Shown here: positions 1-8,500 of the stretch, one piece after another
Layout: every line of letters starts with the position of its first letter
Position numbering within the stretch: position 1 is the stretch's first letter
Assembly (NCBI GenBank): GCA_036554285.1
Contig: DATBNO010000101.1
Location: 1-46,271, forward strand
From: JADGGM01 sp025449955
GTDB taxonomy: Bacteria; Gemmatimonadota; Gemmatimonadetes; Gemmatimonadales; Gemmatimonadaceae
DNA: 46,271 nucleotides
Reading direction: 5' to 3'
Translations under genes and position numbers: made by a program
The notes under the pieces: model-generated
The model's database searches: none
Told to the model about the DNA's origin: nothing
What the model saw: the letters and a program-made list of their open reading frames with translations, nothing else

Positions 1-1602
1 GCCGTCGCCCAGGTCCACCTGCCGCACGTCGGTCACGCCGGGCAGCGTCCGGAGGTCGGCGATGACCGCGGCGGACAACGGTGCGTCGACGTTCACGACC
101 GCCAGCGCGTCGCCGCCCGCGGCGAGACGCGCCTGGTGGTACTCGCCAATGTTGATGCCGGCTTCGCCTAACAACGTGCCGACGCGCCCGATGACGCCCG
201 GCACATCGCGGTTGCGGAGCACGACGAGCGTGCCGTGCGGGACCACGTCCAGCCGGTAGTCGCCGATCCGCACCAGCCGCGGGTGGTGTTGCGCCAGCAT
301 CGCCCCGGCGACGAGCGTGACGGCGTCGCCCGCGCGCACGCGGACCTCGATCTGGTCGCCGGCGTCGACGTGCGGCTCGCGCTGCGCCTGCGTGACCGTG
401 ATGCCGCGGCCTTTGGCCAGCCACGCCGCGTTGACGAAGTTGACGCGCTCCGCGCCTAACGTCGACCGCAGCACGCCCACCAGCACGCACGGCACGAGCG
501 GGCGCAAGAGCCGTGGCGCGCCGCCGGCCAGCACCACTTCCACCTCGCGCACCGGCGCGTCGGCGAGCGCCGACGCGATCACGCCTAACGTCGCGCCCAG
601 CGTCAGGAGCGGCGACGCGCGGCGCATCTCGTCGCCGCCCACCGCCGGCGCGTTGACGGCGCGCGACAGGTCGCCGTCGGCGAGCGCGCCGCGCACCGCG
701 TCCGCGATCTCGAGGGCCACGTTGCGTTGGGCCTCGGCCGTCGACGCGCCCAGGTGCGGCGTGAGCAGCAGCGTGTCCAGCGTGCGCAACGGATGGTCGG
801 CGGGCAGCGGCTCCTGCTCGTACACGTCGAGCGCCGCGCCCGCCAAGCGACCGTCGCGCAGCGCATCGACTAACGCCGCCTCCTCGACGATCCCGCCGCG
901 CGCGCAGTTGACCAGCACGGCGCCGGGCTTGGCGCGGGCCAGCATCGCCCGGTCGATGAGGCCGTGCGTCGCCTCGGTGAGCGGCACGTGGACCGTGATC
1001 GCATCGGCGCGGGCAATCACCTGATCGAGGGGCGCGAGCTCGATCTCGAGCTCCGCCGCGCGCTCGGCCGCGAGGTACGGGTCGAACGCCACCACGCGCA
1101 TGCCGAACGCGCGCGCGCGGCGCGCCACTTCGCTGCCGATGCGTCCCGCGCCGACCAGGCCTAACGTCTTGCCGTAGAGCTCGGTGCCCGTGAAGTGCTT
1201 GCGGTCCCAGGCGCCGGCTTTCATCGAGCGGTCCGCGGCGGCCACGCGACGGACCAAGGCGAGCAGCAGCGCGAACGTGAGCTCGGCCGCGGAGATCGTG
1301 TTGCCCGACGGCGCGGTGAGCACGGCGATGCCGCGCTCGGTGGCCGCCTCGACGTCGATGGTGTCGACGCCGACGCCCGCGCGGCCGATGACGCTCAATC
1401 GGTCGGCCCGGGCGAGCGAGTCGCGCGTGATCTTCGTGGCGCTGCGCACGAGCACCGCGTCGACGTTTTCCATGGCGCCCGCGAGGCGGTCGCCCGACAG
1501 GCCCGGCGCATCGACGACCTCGAAGCGGCTGTCCTCGGTGAGCGGGCCTAACGCAGAGCGGTCGATGGCATCGGCCACGAGCACGCGCCATCGCGCGCTC
1601 AC
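1..1602 (-). CDS. serA: D-3-phosphoglycerate dehydrogenase, 3' end cut by window edge
   Basis: Oxidises 3-phosphoglycerate to phosphohydroxypyruvate with NAD, the first step of serine synthesis in the cytosol. Translation from a GTG at 1602 gives 534 residues with no stop before the edge. The nucleotide-binding loop GLVGAGRIGSE lies near residues 148-158, the catalytic Arg in NCARGG and the catalytic His in TPHLGAS. The C-terminus reads as an intervening domain followed by an ACT domain, so this is the long form of about 530 residues and little is missing. The GTG overlaps the TGA of the upstream aminotransferase (GTGA), which implies translational coupling. An ATG a few bases downstream is out of frame. 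Family identity is clear; feedback by serine through the ACT domain is inferred from the family. Confidence 0.95.
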   Translation of the reverse strand, partial: MSARWRVLVADAIDRSALGPLTEDSRFEVVDAPGLSGDRLAGAMENVDAVLVRSATKITRDSLARADRLSVIGRAGVGVDTIDVEAATERGIAVLTAPSGNTISAAELTFALLLALVRRVAAADRSMKAGAWDRKHFTGTELYGKTLGLVGAGRIGSEVARRARAFGMRVVAFDPYLAAERAAELEIELAPLDQVIARADAITVHVPLTEATHGLIDRAMLARAKPGAVLVNCARGGIVEEAALVDALRDGRLAGAALDVYEQEPLPADHPLRTLDTLLLTPHLGASTAEAQRNVALEIADAVRGALADGDLSRAVNAPAVGGDEMRRASPLLTLGATLGVIASALADAPVREVEVVLAGGAPRLLRPLVPCVLVGVLRSTLGAERVNFVNAAWLAKGRGITVTQAQREPHVDAGDQIEVRVRAGDAVTLVAGAMLAQHHPRLVRIGDYRLDVVPHGTLVVLRNRDVPGVIGRVGTLLGEAGINIGEYHQARLAAGGDALAVVNVDAPLSAAVIADLRTLPGVTDVRQVDLGDG

Positions 1603-2729
1603 GACAGCACCTCGGCGAGTTGGGCGAGGAGCGCATCGAGCTCGGCGACCGTGTGATCGCCCATGTGTCCGATGCGGATCGTCGCGTCCTTGAGCTCGCC
1701 GTAGCCGGCGCCGATGGTGAAGCCGCGCGCGGCGAGCGCCGCCGTGACCGCCGGCCCGGTGGTGCCGGGCGGCAGCGTGAAGCACGTGACCGTGGGCGAC
1801 CGGAATCCCGGCGGCGCCAGCACGCCTAACGGAACGCCGCGCTGTGTCATGTCGTCCGCCCACTCCCAGCAGCGCTCGGCCATCGAGGCGTGGCGCGCCC
1901 ACCGCCCTTCGATGCCCTCGGCCGCGATCCGCTCGAGCTGGACCTGGAGCGCGTAGAAGAGCGACAACGCCGGCGTGTTGGGCGTCTGGTGCTTCGACAG
2001 ATACTTGTCGAACTCGACGAGGTCGAAGTAGATGCCGCGGCCCTTGGCCTCGCGTGCGCGGGCCAGGACCGGCTCCTGCGCCACGCCCAACGCCAAGCCC
2101 GGCGGCAGCGCGAGCGCCTTTTGCGATCCCGTGAGCACGAAGTCGAGGGCCCAGGCGTCGGTCTCGACCGGCGCGCCGGCGATGCCGGTGACGCTGTCCA
2201 CGAGTATCACGACGTCGCCGGCGTCGTGCACCACCCGCGCCAGGTCGGCGATCGGGTTGAGGACGCCGGTGGCCGTCTCGGAGTGCACCACCGTCACCGC
2301 ATCGTAGGCCTTGCCGCGCAGCGCGCCGGCCACGAGCTCCGGCGTGTGCGCGTCGCCTAACGGAACGCGGAGCGCATCGGCCTCGAACCCGCAGGCCTGC
2401 GCGATCTGGTAGAAGCGCTCGCTGAAGGCGCCGTTGACCAACGACAGCACCCGCCGCCTCACGCCGTTGCGCACCGCGGCCTCCATGAGGCCGGTGGCCG
2501 ACGAGCTCGCGATGTACACCGGCCGCGCCGTACGGAACACCGCGCGCAACGCCGGCTGCATGCCCGCGATCAAGGCTTCCATCGGCGCCCCGCGGTGCCC
2601 GATCATGGGCCGCAGCTGGGCCGCGAGCACCTCGGCCCGCACTTCCGTCGGGCCGGGGAGAAAGAAGCGCCCGAAGCGCGGGCGCGTCACGACGATCTGC
2701 TCGTCGCTGTCGAGCGTGGCGTGCGTCAT
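1599..2729 (-). CDS. Class V aminotransferase, probably the phosphoserine-forming step
   Basis: A 376-residue fold-type I PLP enzyme of the serine-pyruvate/alanine-glyoxylate aminotransferase group. The N-terminus has the family's FLPGPTEV and IGHRG segments, and the PLP lysine sits in TGSQKALALPPG. It lies between a phosphoserine-phosphatase-like gene and serA with 4-base overlaps on both sides. The likely role is therefore conversion of phosphohydroxypyruvate to O-phosphoserine, replacing classical SerC. Sequence alone would equally allow serine-glyoxylate or alanine-glyoxylate transamination; operon context is the reason for preferring the serine pathway. The ATG start at 2729 overlaps the upstream stop as ATGA. 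Confidence 0.88.
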   Translation of the reverse strand: MTHATLDSDEQIVVTRPRFGRFFLPGPTEVRAEVLAAQLRPMIGHRGAPMEALIAGMQPALRAVFRTARPVYIASSSATGLMEAAVRNGVRRRVLSLVNGAFSERFYQIAQACGFEADALRVPLGDAHTPELVAGALRGKAYDAVTVVHSETATGVLNPIADLARVVHDAGDVVILVDSVTGIAGAPVETDAWALDFVLTGSQKALALPPGLALGVAQEPVLARAREAKGRGIYFDLVEFDKYLSKHQTPNTPALSLFYALQVQLERIAAEGIEGRWARHASMAERCWEWADDMTQRGVPLGVLAPPGFRSPTVTCFTLPPGTTGPAVTAALAARGFTIGAGYGELKDATIRIGHMGDHTVAELDALLAQLAEVLS

Positions 2730-3457
2730 GTGGGACTCCCATCGAGCGACCGGCCAGCCAGGAGTGCGACGCCGCGGTCGAAGACGGCGCGCGCGAGAGC
2801 AGAGCGGGGCGGTGCACCGCCCAACGCCAGCGGAACCACCGCCGCGAGCGACGGACCGTCGATGACGAAGTCGGCACGGTCGACCACGTCCTTACGCCTA
2901 ACGACACCCGCGTACGCGACGAACGCGTCCACCGCCGGCCGCGCCTCGAGGTCCGTCGCACCGTCGCCCACCAACATCGCGGGACGCGCCACAGCGGGCG
3001 TCCACCCCTCGATCACCGCGCGCTTGCCGCCCGACCGCGCGAGCGGCGACTGCTCGTCGAAACCGGCGTACGCGCCGTCGCCATCGAAGTGGACACCCAC
3101 CGCACTCACCCGCCCTTCGGCTACGCCGAGTGCGCGCGCGACGGCGAGCACCGCCGGACCGAGGCCGCCGGACACGATGCGCACGTCGATCCCCTCGGCG
3201 ACGAGCGCGCTCACCACATCCCGCGCGTCCGGGACCAGCGCCGAGATGTACCGATCGGCGAGCGCGTCGAGATCGCGGCGTGCCGGCCGGGCCAACGCGA
3301 GACGCCGAGCGTACACGTCCTCGAGCGGAATCCGGCCGTGCATTGCGGACTCCGTAAGGCGGGCGATCTCGTCATGGTGCGCGGCTCCCAGCACCTGGAT
3401 GCCCTCGATGGCGCACAGCGTGGAATCGCAATCGAAGATGACGCAGCGGAAGCGCAC
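2726..3457 (-). CDS. HAD-family phosphatase, phosphoserine phosphatase-like
   Basis: Probable last enzyme of serine synthesis, hydrolysing O-phosphoserine. All four HAD motifs are visible: DCDSTL near the N-terminus (nucleophile and acid Asp), the VSGG serine, the lysine of SGGKR, and GDGATD. I chose the GTG at 3457 (243 residues) because AAGGGAG lies just upstream and the mature fold starts a few residues later. An ATG at 3559 would add 34 residues. A -10-like AGGATACCA (read as TGGTATCCT on the minus strand) at 3529-3537 lies between the two starts and would exclude the longer one. It heads the serine operon and overlaps the next gene by ATGA. HAD phosphatases are promiscuous, so the substrate rests on context. 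Confidence 0.85.
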   Translation of the reverse strand: MRFRCVIFDCDSTLCAIEGIQVLGAAHHDEIARLTESAMHGRIPLEDVYARRLALARPARRDLDALADRYISALVPDARDVVSALVAEGIDVRIVSGGLGPAVLAVARALGVAEGRVSAVGVHFDGDGAYAGFDEQSPLARSGGKRAVIEGWTPAVARPAMLVGDGATDLEARPAVDAFVAYAGVVRRKDVVDRADFVIDGPSLAAVVPLALGGAPPRSALARAVFDRGVALLAGRSLDGSPT

Positions 3458-3675
3458 GTCTCCCTTGGGAAGGAGGACCAGGTGTTCGCGGGCGACGGTC
3501 CATTCGTAATCTCGATCGTCGCGCCCGAGGATACCAGACGCGCGCGACGCGCCGGCCAAGGCACTTACCCGGGGACCCGTCCCTCATTAGCGTTCCGCGG
3601 TTCCCCTCTCCCCATCGCGATGTATCGGACCGGCTCGACCGGTGACGAAATCGCGGGTCCCGAAGTTATTCCGGC

Positions 3676-4215
3676 ATGACCGCATCCGACTCTGCCATTG
3701 TGCGTCGCGTCTTGGGCGGTGACACCGAGGCGTTTGCCGAGCTCGTCGAGCGGCATCATGCGTCGTGTCTCCGCCTCGCGACGCACGTGCTCGGCACTCG
3801 CGAGGATGCGGAAGACGCGGTGCAGGAGAGTTTTCTGCGCGCCTACCGGTATCTGGCGCGGTATCAGGAGCGCGAGCGATTCACGGGGTGGCTGTTCCGC
3901 ATTCTCGTGAACCAGTGCCGGACGACGTTGGCGCGGCGGCGGCGCGGCGAGACGGCGATGCCCGCTCATGCGATCGAGCCGGGATCGTGGGACGAGGATG
4001 CAGCCGAATGGGCGGATCGCGACGCGCTCTTGGCCGGCGCGTTGGCGCGTCTGCATCCGCTGCAGCGCGAAGCCGTGGTCATGCGATTCAGCGCCGATCT
4101 GTCGTACGAGGAAATGGCGGTGGCCACCGGCGCCGGAGTGTCGGCGCTCAAGATGCGCGTGAAGCGCGCCTGCGCGCAGCTGCGCACCCTGCTCGGCGAG
4201 TCGATCCATGTCTAA
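3676..4215 (+). CDS. ECF-type RNA polymerase sigma factor
   Basis: A 179-residue sigma-70 family protein with only regions 2 and 4, as in extracytoplasmic-function sigma factors. Region 2 spans about residues 10-80 and carries EDAEDAVQESFLRAYRYL and FTGWLFRILVNQCR. Region 4 spans about 118-172, with a helix-turn-helix around SYEEMAVATGAGVSALKMRVKR. The gene overlaps the next one, a single-pass membrane protein, by 8 bases, which is the usual sigma/anti-sigma arrangement. The start ATG at 3676 has no clear Shine-Dalgarno sequence. The 218 bases between it and the divergent serine operon hold nothing else that I can recognise. Its regulon cannot be read from the sequence. Confidence 0.93.
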   Translation: MTASDSAIVRRVLGGDTEAFAELVERHHASCLRLATHVLGTREDAEDAVQESFLRAYRYLARYQERERFTGWLFRILVNQCRTTLARRRRGETAMPAHAIEPGSWDEDAAEWADRDALLAGALARLHPLQREAVVMRFSADLSYEEMAVATGAGVSALKMRVKRACAQLRTLLGESIHV

Positions 4216-4798
4216 CGAACGCGAGGAGCTGCCGCGCTGGGTGCGCCACGCGCTGCGCGAGCCGCATGCCGCCCGCGTGGATCAGGTCGACCGGATCATG
4301 TCGGTGGTTCGGACGTCGGCTGCCCAGGAGCGGGCGCGCCGCGCGCGGCGCCGCGCGACGTCGCGCGTGCGGACGGTCGCAATGGCGTGCCTGGCGAGCG
4401 CGGCGGGCGTGTCGATCATGCTCGCGTCGGCGCGCGCGATGTGGCGGTCGTCGCTGCCCGAGCCGTTCGAGGCGAGCGCGACGCTCATCGGCGATTCGAT
4501 CGACATCGCGCTGCACGACACCTTCGACCTGGTGCGCTTCGCGCTGCGCACGCGCGGCGCGTCCCGTGTGGTGGTGGCCGGCGACTTCAACCGCTGGAGC
4601 CAGACCGCGACGCCGTTGGCGCGCGAGCGGATGCCTAACGTAGAGCGGTGGTCGGCCGTGGTGCCGATGCGCCGCGATGACGGTCGCTACGCATTTCTGG
4701 TGGACGACACGCGATGGGTGCGCGCGCCGCGCGCGGCGCCACCGTCCGACGTGGAGCGCGCCGCGCGCCCCGCGTCGTCCCATCGCGATTCCACCTGA
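4208..4798 (+). CDS. Probable anti-sigma-like membrane protein with CBM48/glycogen-binding-like domain
   Basis: A 196-residue protein with three visible parts. A basic, Arg-rich cytoplasmic segment (about 1-55) is followed by one membrane-spanning helix (about 56-78, TVAMACLASAAGVSIMLAS). The C-terminal extracytoplasmic part contains VVVAGDFNRWSQTATPL, WSAVVPM and GRYAFLVDD. That last pattern is typical of the early-set/CBM48 domain of glycogen-binding and AMPK-beta-like proteins. The overlap with the ECF sigma gene suggests it holds the sigma factor at the membrane, with the CBM48-like domain as sensor. No zinc-binding anti-sigma motif is visible, so the anti-sigma role is inference from position and topology. 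Confidence 0.72.
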   Translation: MSNEREELPRWVRHALREPHAARVDQVDRIMSVVRTSAAQERARRARRRATSRVRTVAMACLASAAGVSIMLASARAMWRSSLPEPFEASATLIGDSIDIALHDTFDLVRFALRTRGASRVVVAGDFNRWSQTATPLARERMPNVERWSAVVPMRRDDGRYAFLVDDTRWVRAPRAAPPSDVERAARPASSHRDST

Positions 4799-4832
4799 CC
4801 GGCGCGTGCCGGTTTCCCTCTCTCCCCGATCG

Positions 4833-7013
4833 ATGCCGATCCGATCCGCCGCGAACAGCGACTACAAGCCATCGTACCTGGCCGCCACCATCGCCGCACT
4901 GCTCACCTTCGTGCTGTACCTGGCGACGCTGGCGCCGTCGACCGCGATGTGGGACACGAGCGAATACATCGCGTCGGCCAAGGTGCTGGGCCTTCCGCAC
5001 CCGCCGGGCAATCCGCTGTTCGTGCTGTTAGGCCATTTCTTCGGGCTGCTCCCGATCCCCGTGAGCTACGCGGCCCGCATCAACATCATGGCCGCGTTGG
5101 CGAGCGCGGCGTCGGCGGGTTTCTGGTTCCTGATCACCGAGCGCGTGCTCGCGCGGTGGTTGACAGAGAAGTGGCTGCGGCTGGCGGGCGCCGGCACGGC
5201 GGTGTTGATCGGCGCGACGATGTTCACGGTATGGAACCAATCGGTGGTGAACGAGAAGGTGTACACGATCTCGCTCATCGGGTTGGCGGCGATTTCGTGG
5301 ATCATGGTGTGTTGGTGCGACGCGCCCGATGATCGGCGCGCCGACCGGTGGCTGGTGCTCGTGGCCTTCCTGATGGGACTCGGCTACACGAATCACCCGG
5401 CCGGGTTTCTGCCGCTGCCCGCGGTGGGTATCGCCGTGCTCATTCGCCGGCCACAGACGCTGCTGCGGTGGCGTCTGGTCTTGGTGGCGATCGCGGCGCT
5501 GGTGCTGGGCCTAACGCCATTCGCGTACGAGCCCATCCGCGCCGCGTACTTCCCGACGATCAACGAAGGCGAGCCGACGGCGTGCACGACGCACTTCGAG
5601 TGGTCGTGCACGTTCACCGCGCTCACCGAGCGGCGCTTGGCCGACAACATCAATCGCAAGCAGTACCAGAAGCCGTCGGTGCTCGACCGGCAGGCGCCGT
5701 TCACGGCGCAGGTCGGGATGTACTGGCTCTACTTCAAGTGGCAGTGGCTGCGCGACGCCTACGACCAACATCCCGGGTTGCAGAATGGCCTGGCGGCGCT
5801 GTTCCTCGTGTTAGGCCTGGCCGGGGCGTGGACCCATTGGAAGCACGACCCCGAATCGTTCTGGTATTTCGCCGTGTTCGCGCTCACGGTGTCGCTCGCG
5901 CTCGTGTACTACATGAACTTCAAGTACAGCTATTCGCAGGCGCCCGAGCTCGGCAACAGCGTGCCGCGCGAGCCGCGCGATCGCGACTACTTCTATCTGT
6001 GGAGCTTTTCGTCGTACAGCGTGTGGGTGGCGCTCGGGCTCGTGTATCTCTGGGAATCGTTGGCGACGATGGCGGCCGGCGCGAAGGCCGCGGCCTCGTC
6101 GATGCTCCCGAGGCGTGCATGGCTCGCGACGTGTCCCGTGTTGGCGATCGCGATCATCCCGGCCATCGGCAACTGGCGCGACGCGCCGCGATCCGGCCAG
6201 ATGTTCACGCGCGATTGGGCGGTGGACATGCTCAATTCGGTCGAGCCGTATTCGATCATCGTGACGAACGGAGACAACGACACGTTCCCGCTGTGGTACG
6301 CGCAGGAAGTCGAGGGCGTGCGGCAGGACGTGATCGTGGCCGTGGCCACGTACCTGGGCACGGATTGGTTCGTCCGCCAAATAATTCGGCGTCCCATACG
6401 TCCGTACGATGCCGCCGCCGGCCCGGCGCGGTTCCGCGGCCGTTCGTGGCCGGCGCCATCGGGGCCGCCGCTCAAGCTGTCCTTCGGCCAGGCGGACTCG
6501 ATTCCGCCGGCGTTGCCGCTCCGCCAACCGCAACTCTTCAAGGCCGACGGCATCACGGCGCGTATTCCGGCCGGATACCTCACGCGCGATCAGCTGGTGG
6601 TGCTGCAAATGATTCACGATTCGTATCCCGAGCGCCCGATTTATTTCTCGTCGCCGGAATACGGGACCGCGTTAGGACTCGAGCCCTATTTGTTGACGCA
6701 GGGACTGGTGACCAAGCTCATGCCGCACGAGATCACGCCATCGCCCGACACGATTAACATTTCCGGCGGGTACTTCGATGTGCGCACGACGCGCGCTCTC
6801 TGGGACAGCTTGTACAGCGCGCCCAAGGCGCTGATCAAACAAAACGGCTGGGTGGACCGGGCCTCCGTCGGTATCGCATACCATTACGCGATCATCGGCA
6901 CGATCGTGTTCCAGGCGCTCGAGCAGGCGGGTGACACGGCGGCGGCCAAACCCGTGGCCGCCACCGTGGATGCGATGGCGCGGTCGGCGCGGCTGCAGCG
7001 GCTCGGCAACTGA
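4833..7013 (+). CDS. DUF2723 polytopic membrane protein
   Basis: A 726-residue integral membrane protein beginning MPIRSAANSD, with about ten hydrophobic helices in the first 470 residues and a soluble C-terminal part. The N-terminal loop TLAPSTAMWDTSEYI carries acidic residues after the first helix, where C-type glycosyltransferases of the protein-O-mannosyltransferase type place their catalytic Asp/Glu. DUF2723 proteins are thought to be related to these, and the donor and acceptor are unknown. The C-terminal segment VTNGDNDTFPLWYAQEVEGV is a conserved family block. The ATG at 4833 was chosen because residues upstream are non-hydrophobic, Arg-rich read-through of the previous gene. It converges on moeZ with a 22-base gap containing the palindrome GCGCCGCGGCGC. 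Confidence 0.85.
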   Translation: MPIRSAANSDYKPSYLAATIAALLTFVLYLATLAPSTAMWDTSEYIASAKVLGLPHPPGNPLFVLLGHFFGLLPIPVSYAARINIMAALASAASAGFWFLITERVLARWLTEKWLRLAGAGTAVLIGATMFTVWNQSVVNEKVYTISLIGLAAISWIMVCWCDAPDDRRADRWLVLVAFLMGLGYTNHPAGFLPLPAVGIAVLIRRPQTLLRWRLVLVAIAALVLGLTPFAYEPIRAAYFPTINEGEPTACTTHFEWSCTFTALTERRLADNINRKQYQKPSVLDRQAPFTAQVGMYWLYFKWQWLRDAYDQHPGLQNGLAALFLVLGLAGAWTHWKHDPESFWYFAVFALTVSLALVYYMNFKYSYSQAPELGNSVPREPRDRDYFYLWSFSSYSVWVALGLVYLWESLATMAAGAKAAASSMLPRRAWLATCPVLAIAIIPAIGNWRDAPRSGQMFTRDWAVDMLNSVEPYSIIVTNGDNDTFPLWYAQEVEGVRQDVIVAVATYLGTDWFVRQIIRRPIRPYDAAAGPARFRGRSWPAPSGPPLKLSFGQADSIPPALPLRQPQLFKADGITARIPAGYLTRDQLVVLQMIHDSYPERPIYFSSPEYGTALGLEPYLLTQGLVTKLMPHEITPSPDTINISGGYFDVRTTRALWDSLYSAPKALIKQNGWVDRASVGIAYHYAIIGTIVFQALEQAGDTAAAKPVAATVDAMARSARLQRLGN

Positions 7014-7035
7014 GCGGGTGCCGCGCCGCGGCGCC

Positions 7036-8220
7036 TCAATAGTTAGGCAGGGTCGGGTCGACTTCGGCGCGCCAGCGGGAAATGCCGCCGGCGAGGCTCC
7101 AGACGTTGGTGTATCCGCCCTCCTGCAGGAGGCGCGCGGCCTGGGCGCTGCGCGTGCCGCCCTTGCAGTAGAGCACCGTGGTCCGGTGGCCGAACGTGTC
7201 CAGCGCCGACGACACCGTGCCTAACGGAACGTGCCGCGCGCCCGGCAGATGGCCCAGTGCCCATTCGCCGGGCTCGCGCACGTCCACGAGATCGATCGCG
7301 TCGCCGCGGGCGCGCCAGGCCACCAGCTCCGCCGGCGTCACCTCGGCGACCCCCGCGCCGGTGTGCACGGCGCGCAGTCCGCAAAAGTCCTCGTAGTCGA
7401 TCAGCTCCCGCACCGTGCGGGTGCCGCAAACCGGGCACTCGGGGTCGCGTTTCAGCTTGAGCGTCCGGAACTGCATCCGCAGCGCGTCCACGAGCAGCAG
7501 GCGCCCGGCGAGGGTGTCGCCAATGCCTAACAGAATCTTGAGCGTCTCGGTGGCCTGGATCGTCCCGACGAGTCCGGGGAGCACGCCTAACACACCGCCC
7601 TCGGCGCAGCTCGGCACGAGGCCCGGAGGCGGCGGCTCGCGGAACAGGCACCGATAGCACGGTCCGTCGGGCGTCGCAAACACGCTTGCCTGCCCCTCGA
7701 AGCGGAAGATGCTCCCGTAGACGTTCGGTTTGCCCGCAAGGACGCACGCGTCGTTGACGAGGTAGCGCGTCGGGAAATTGTCCGTGCCGTCGACCACGAC
7801 ATCGTACTCGGCGATGATGTCGAGCGCGTTCTCCGACGTCAGCCGCGTCTCGTAGGTCTCGATGTGCGTGTGCGGATTGATGTCGAGCAGCCGGTCGCGG
7901 GCCGAATCGAGCTTGGGACGCCCGACGTCGCGCGTGCCGTGCAGCACCTGGCGCTGCAGATTGGTCACGTCGACGACGTCGAAGTCGACGAGCCCCAGAT
8001 GCCCCACGCCGGCGGCGGCGAGGTACAAGCCTAACGGAGAGCCGAGGCCGCCGGCGCCCACGAGGAGCACGCGGCCGGCCTTGAGGCGGCGTTGACCCTC
8101 GAGACCCACCTCCGGCAGCAGCAAGTGCCGGCTGTACCGCTGCAACTCCTCGGTGGACAGCTCCGGGAGCTCGGTTAGGCGCTGGGTGTGATCCACGGGT
8201 ACCGTTCCGGTTGCGGTCAT
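7036..8220 (-). CDS. moeZ: MoeZ-type sulfur-carrier adenylyltransferase/sulfurtransferase (ThiF domain plus rhodanese)
   Basis: A 394-residue two-domain enzyme. The N-terminal E1-like domain (about 25-270) has the ATP loop VGAGGLGSPLG, the adenylation region LVDFDVVDVTNLQRQ, and two zinc-type Cys pairs, PCYRC and CPVCG. The C-terminal rhodanese domain (about 295-390) has the active-site loop YCKGGTRS, with the persulfide Cys. Enzymes of this layout adenylate the C-terminal glycine of a ubiquitin-like sulfur carrier and convert it to a thiocarboxylate. The gene directly follows such a carrier with a 4-base gap. It closes a run of overlapping genes from the aminotransferase and panB onward. In mycobacteria the equivalent enzyme serves CysO. 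Confidence 0.93.
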   Translation of the reverse strand: MTATGTVPVDHTQRLTELPELSTEELQRYSRHLLLPEVGLEGQRRLKAGRVLLVGAGGLGSPLGLYLAAAGVGHLGLVDFDVVDVTNLQRQVLHGTRDVGRPKLDSARDRLLDINPHTHIETYETRLTSENALDIIAEYDVVVDGTDNFPTRYLVNDACVLAGKPNVYGSIFRFEGQASVFATPDGPCYRCLFREPPPPGLVPSCAEGGVLGVLPGLVGTIQATETLKILLGIGDTLAGRLLLVDALRMQFRTLKLKRDPECPVCGTRTVRELIDYEDFCGLRAVHTGAGVAEVTPAELVAWRARGDAIDLVDVREPGEWALGHLPGARHVPLGTVSSALDTFGHRTTVLYCKGGTRSAQAARLLQEGGYTNVWSLAGGISRWRAEVDPTLPNY

Positions 8221-8224
8221 GGCG

Positions 8225-8500
8225 TCACCCGCCGGCCACGGTCGGCACGACGATCACCTCGTCGCCGTCGGCGACCGGCGCGGCGAACCCGCCCTGAAAG
8301 CGGATGTCCTCGTCGTTCAGATAGAACGTGACGAATCCATAGGGCTTGCCCGCGTCGTCGCGGAGGCGCGGACCCAGGGCGGGGAATCGTCCGATCACAT
8401 CCCCCAGCGCTTCGCCGACGGTGTCGCCGCTGGCGTCGAGCGAGCGGGCGTCGCCGGCCAGGCGCGCGAGCATGGTGGGCAGGTGCACGGTGATGCTCAT
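8225..8500 (-). CDS. cysO: CysO-like ubiquitin-fold sulfur carrier (MoaD/ThiS family)
   Basis: A 91-residue beta-grasp protein ending in the diagnostic Gly-Gly (VPTVAGG), the site of thiocarboxylation. As I recall the mycobacterial CysO sequence, this protein resembles it more than MoaD or ThiS. Shared features are an N-terminal VHLPTML-like strand, SGDTVGEAL, YLNDEDIRFQGG and VADGDEVIVVP. CysO donates sulfur to O-phosphoserine through CysM in mycobacteria; no CysM or Mec-type protease gene lies in this window. The start ATG overlaps the thrB stop (ATGA) and moeZ follows 4 bases later. The alternative is a carrier for molybdopterin, thiamine or another thiolation route; the thr-operon setting is unusual for those. 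Confidence 0.87.
   Translation of the reverse strand: MSITVHLPTMLARLAGDARSLDASGDTVGEALGDVIGRFPALGPRLRDDAGKPYGFVTFYLNDEDIRFQGGFAAPVADGDEVIVVPTVAGG

Noticed and set aside
3565..4209. 214-codon minus-strand frame opposite the ECF sigma gene
   Set aside because: Opposite a gene with complete sigma region 2 and 4 motifs; no recognisable protein features of its own.
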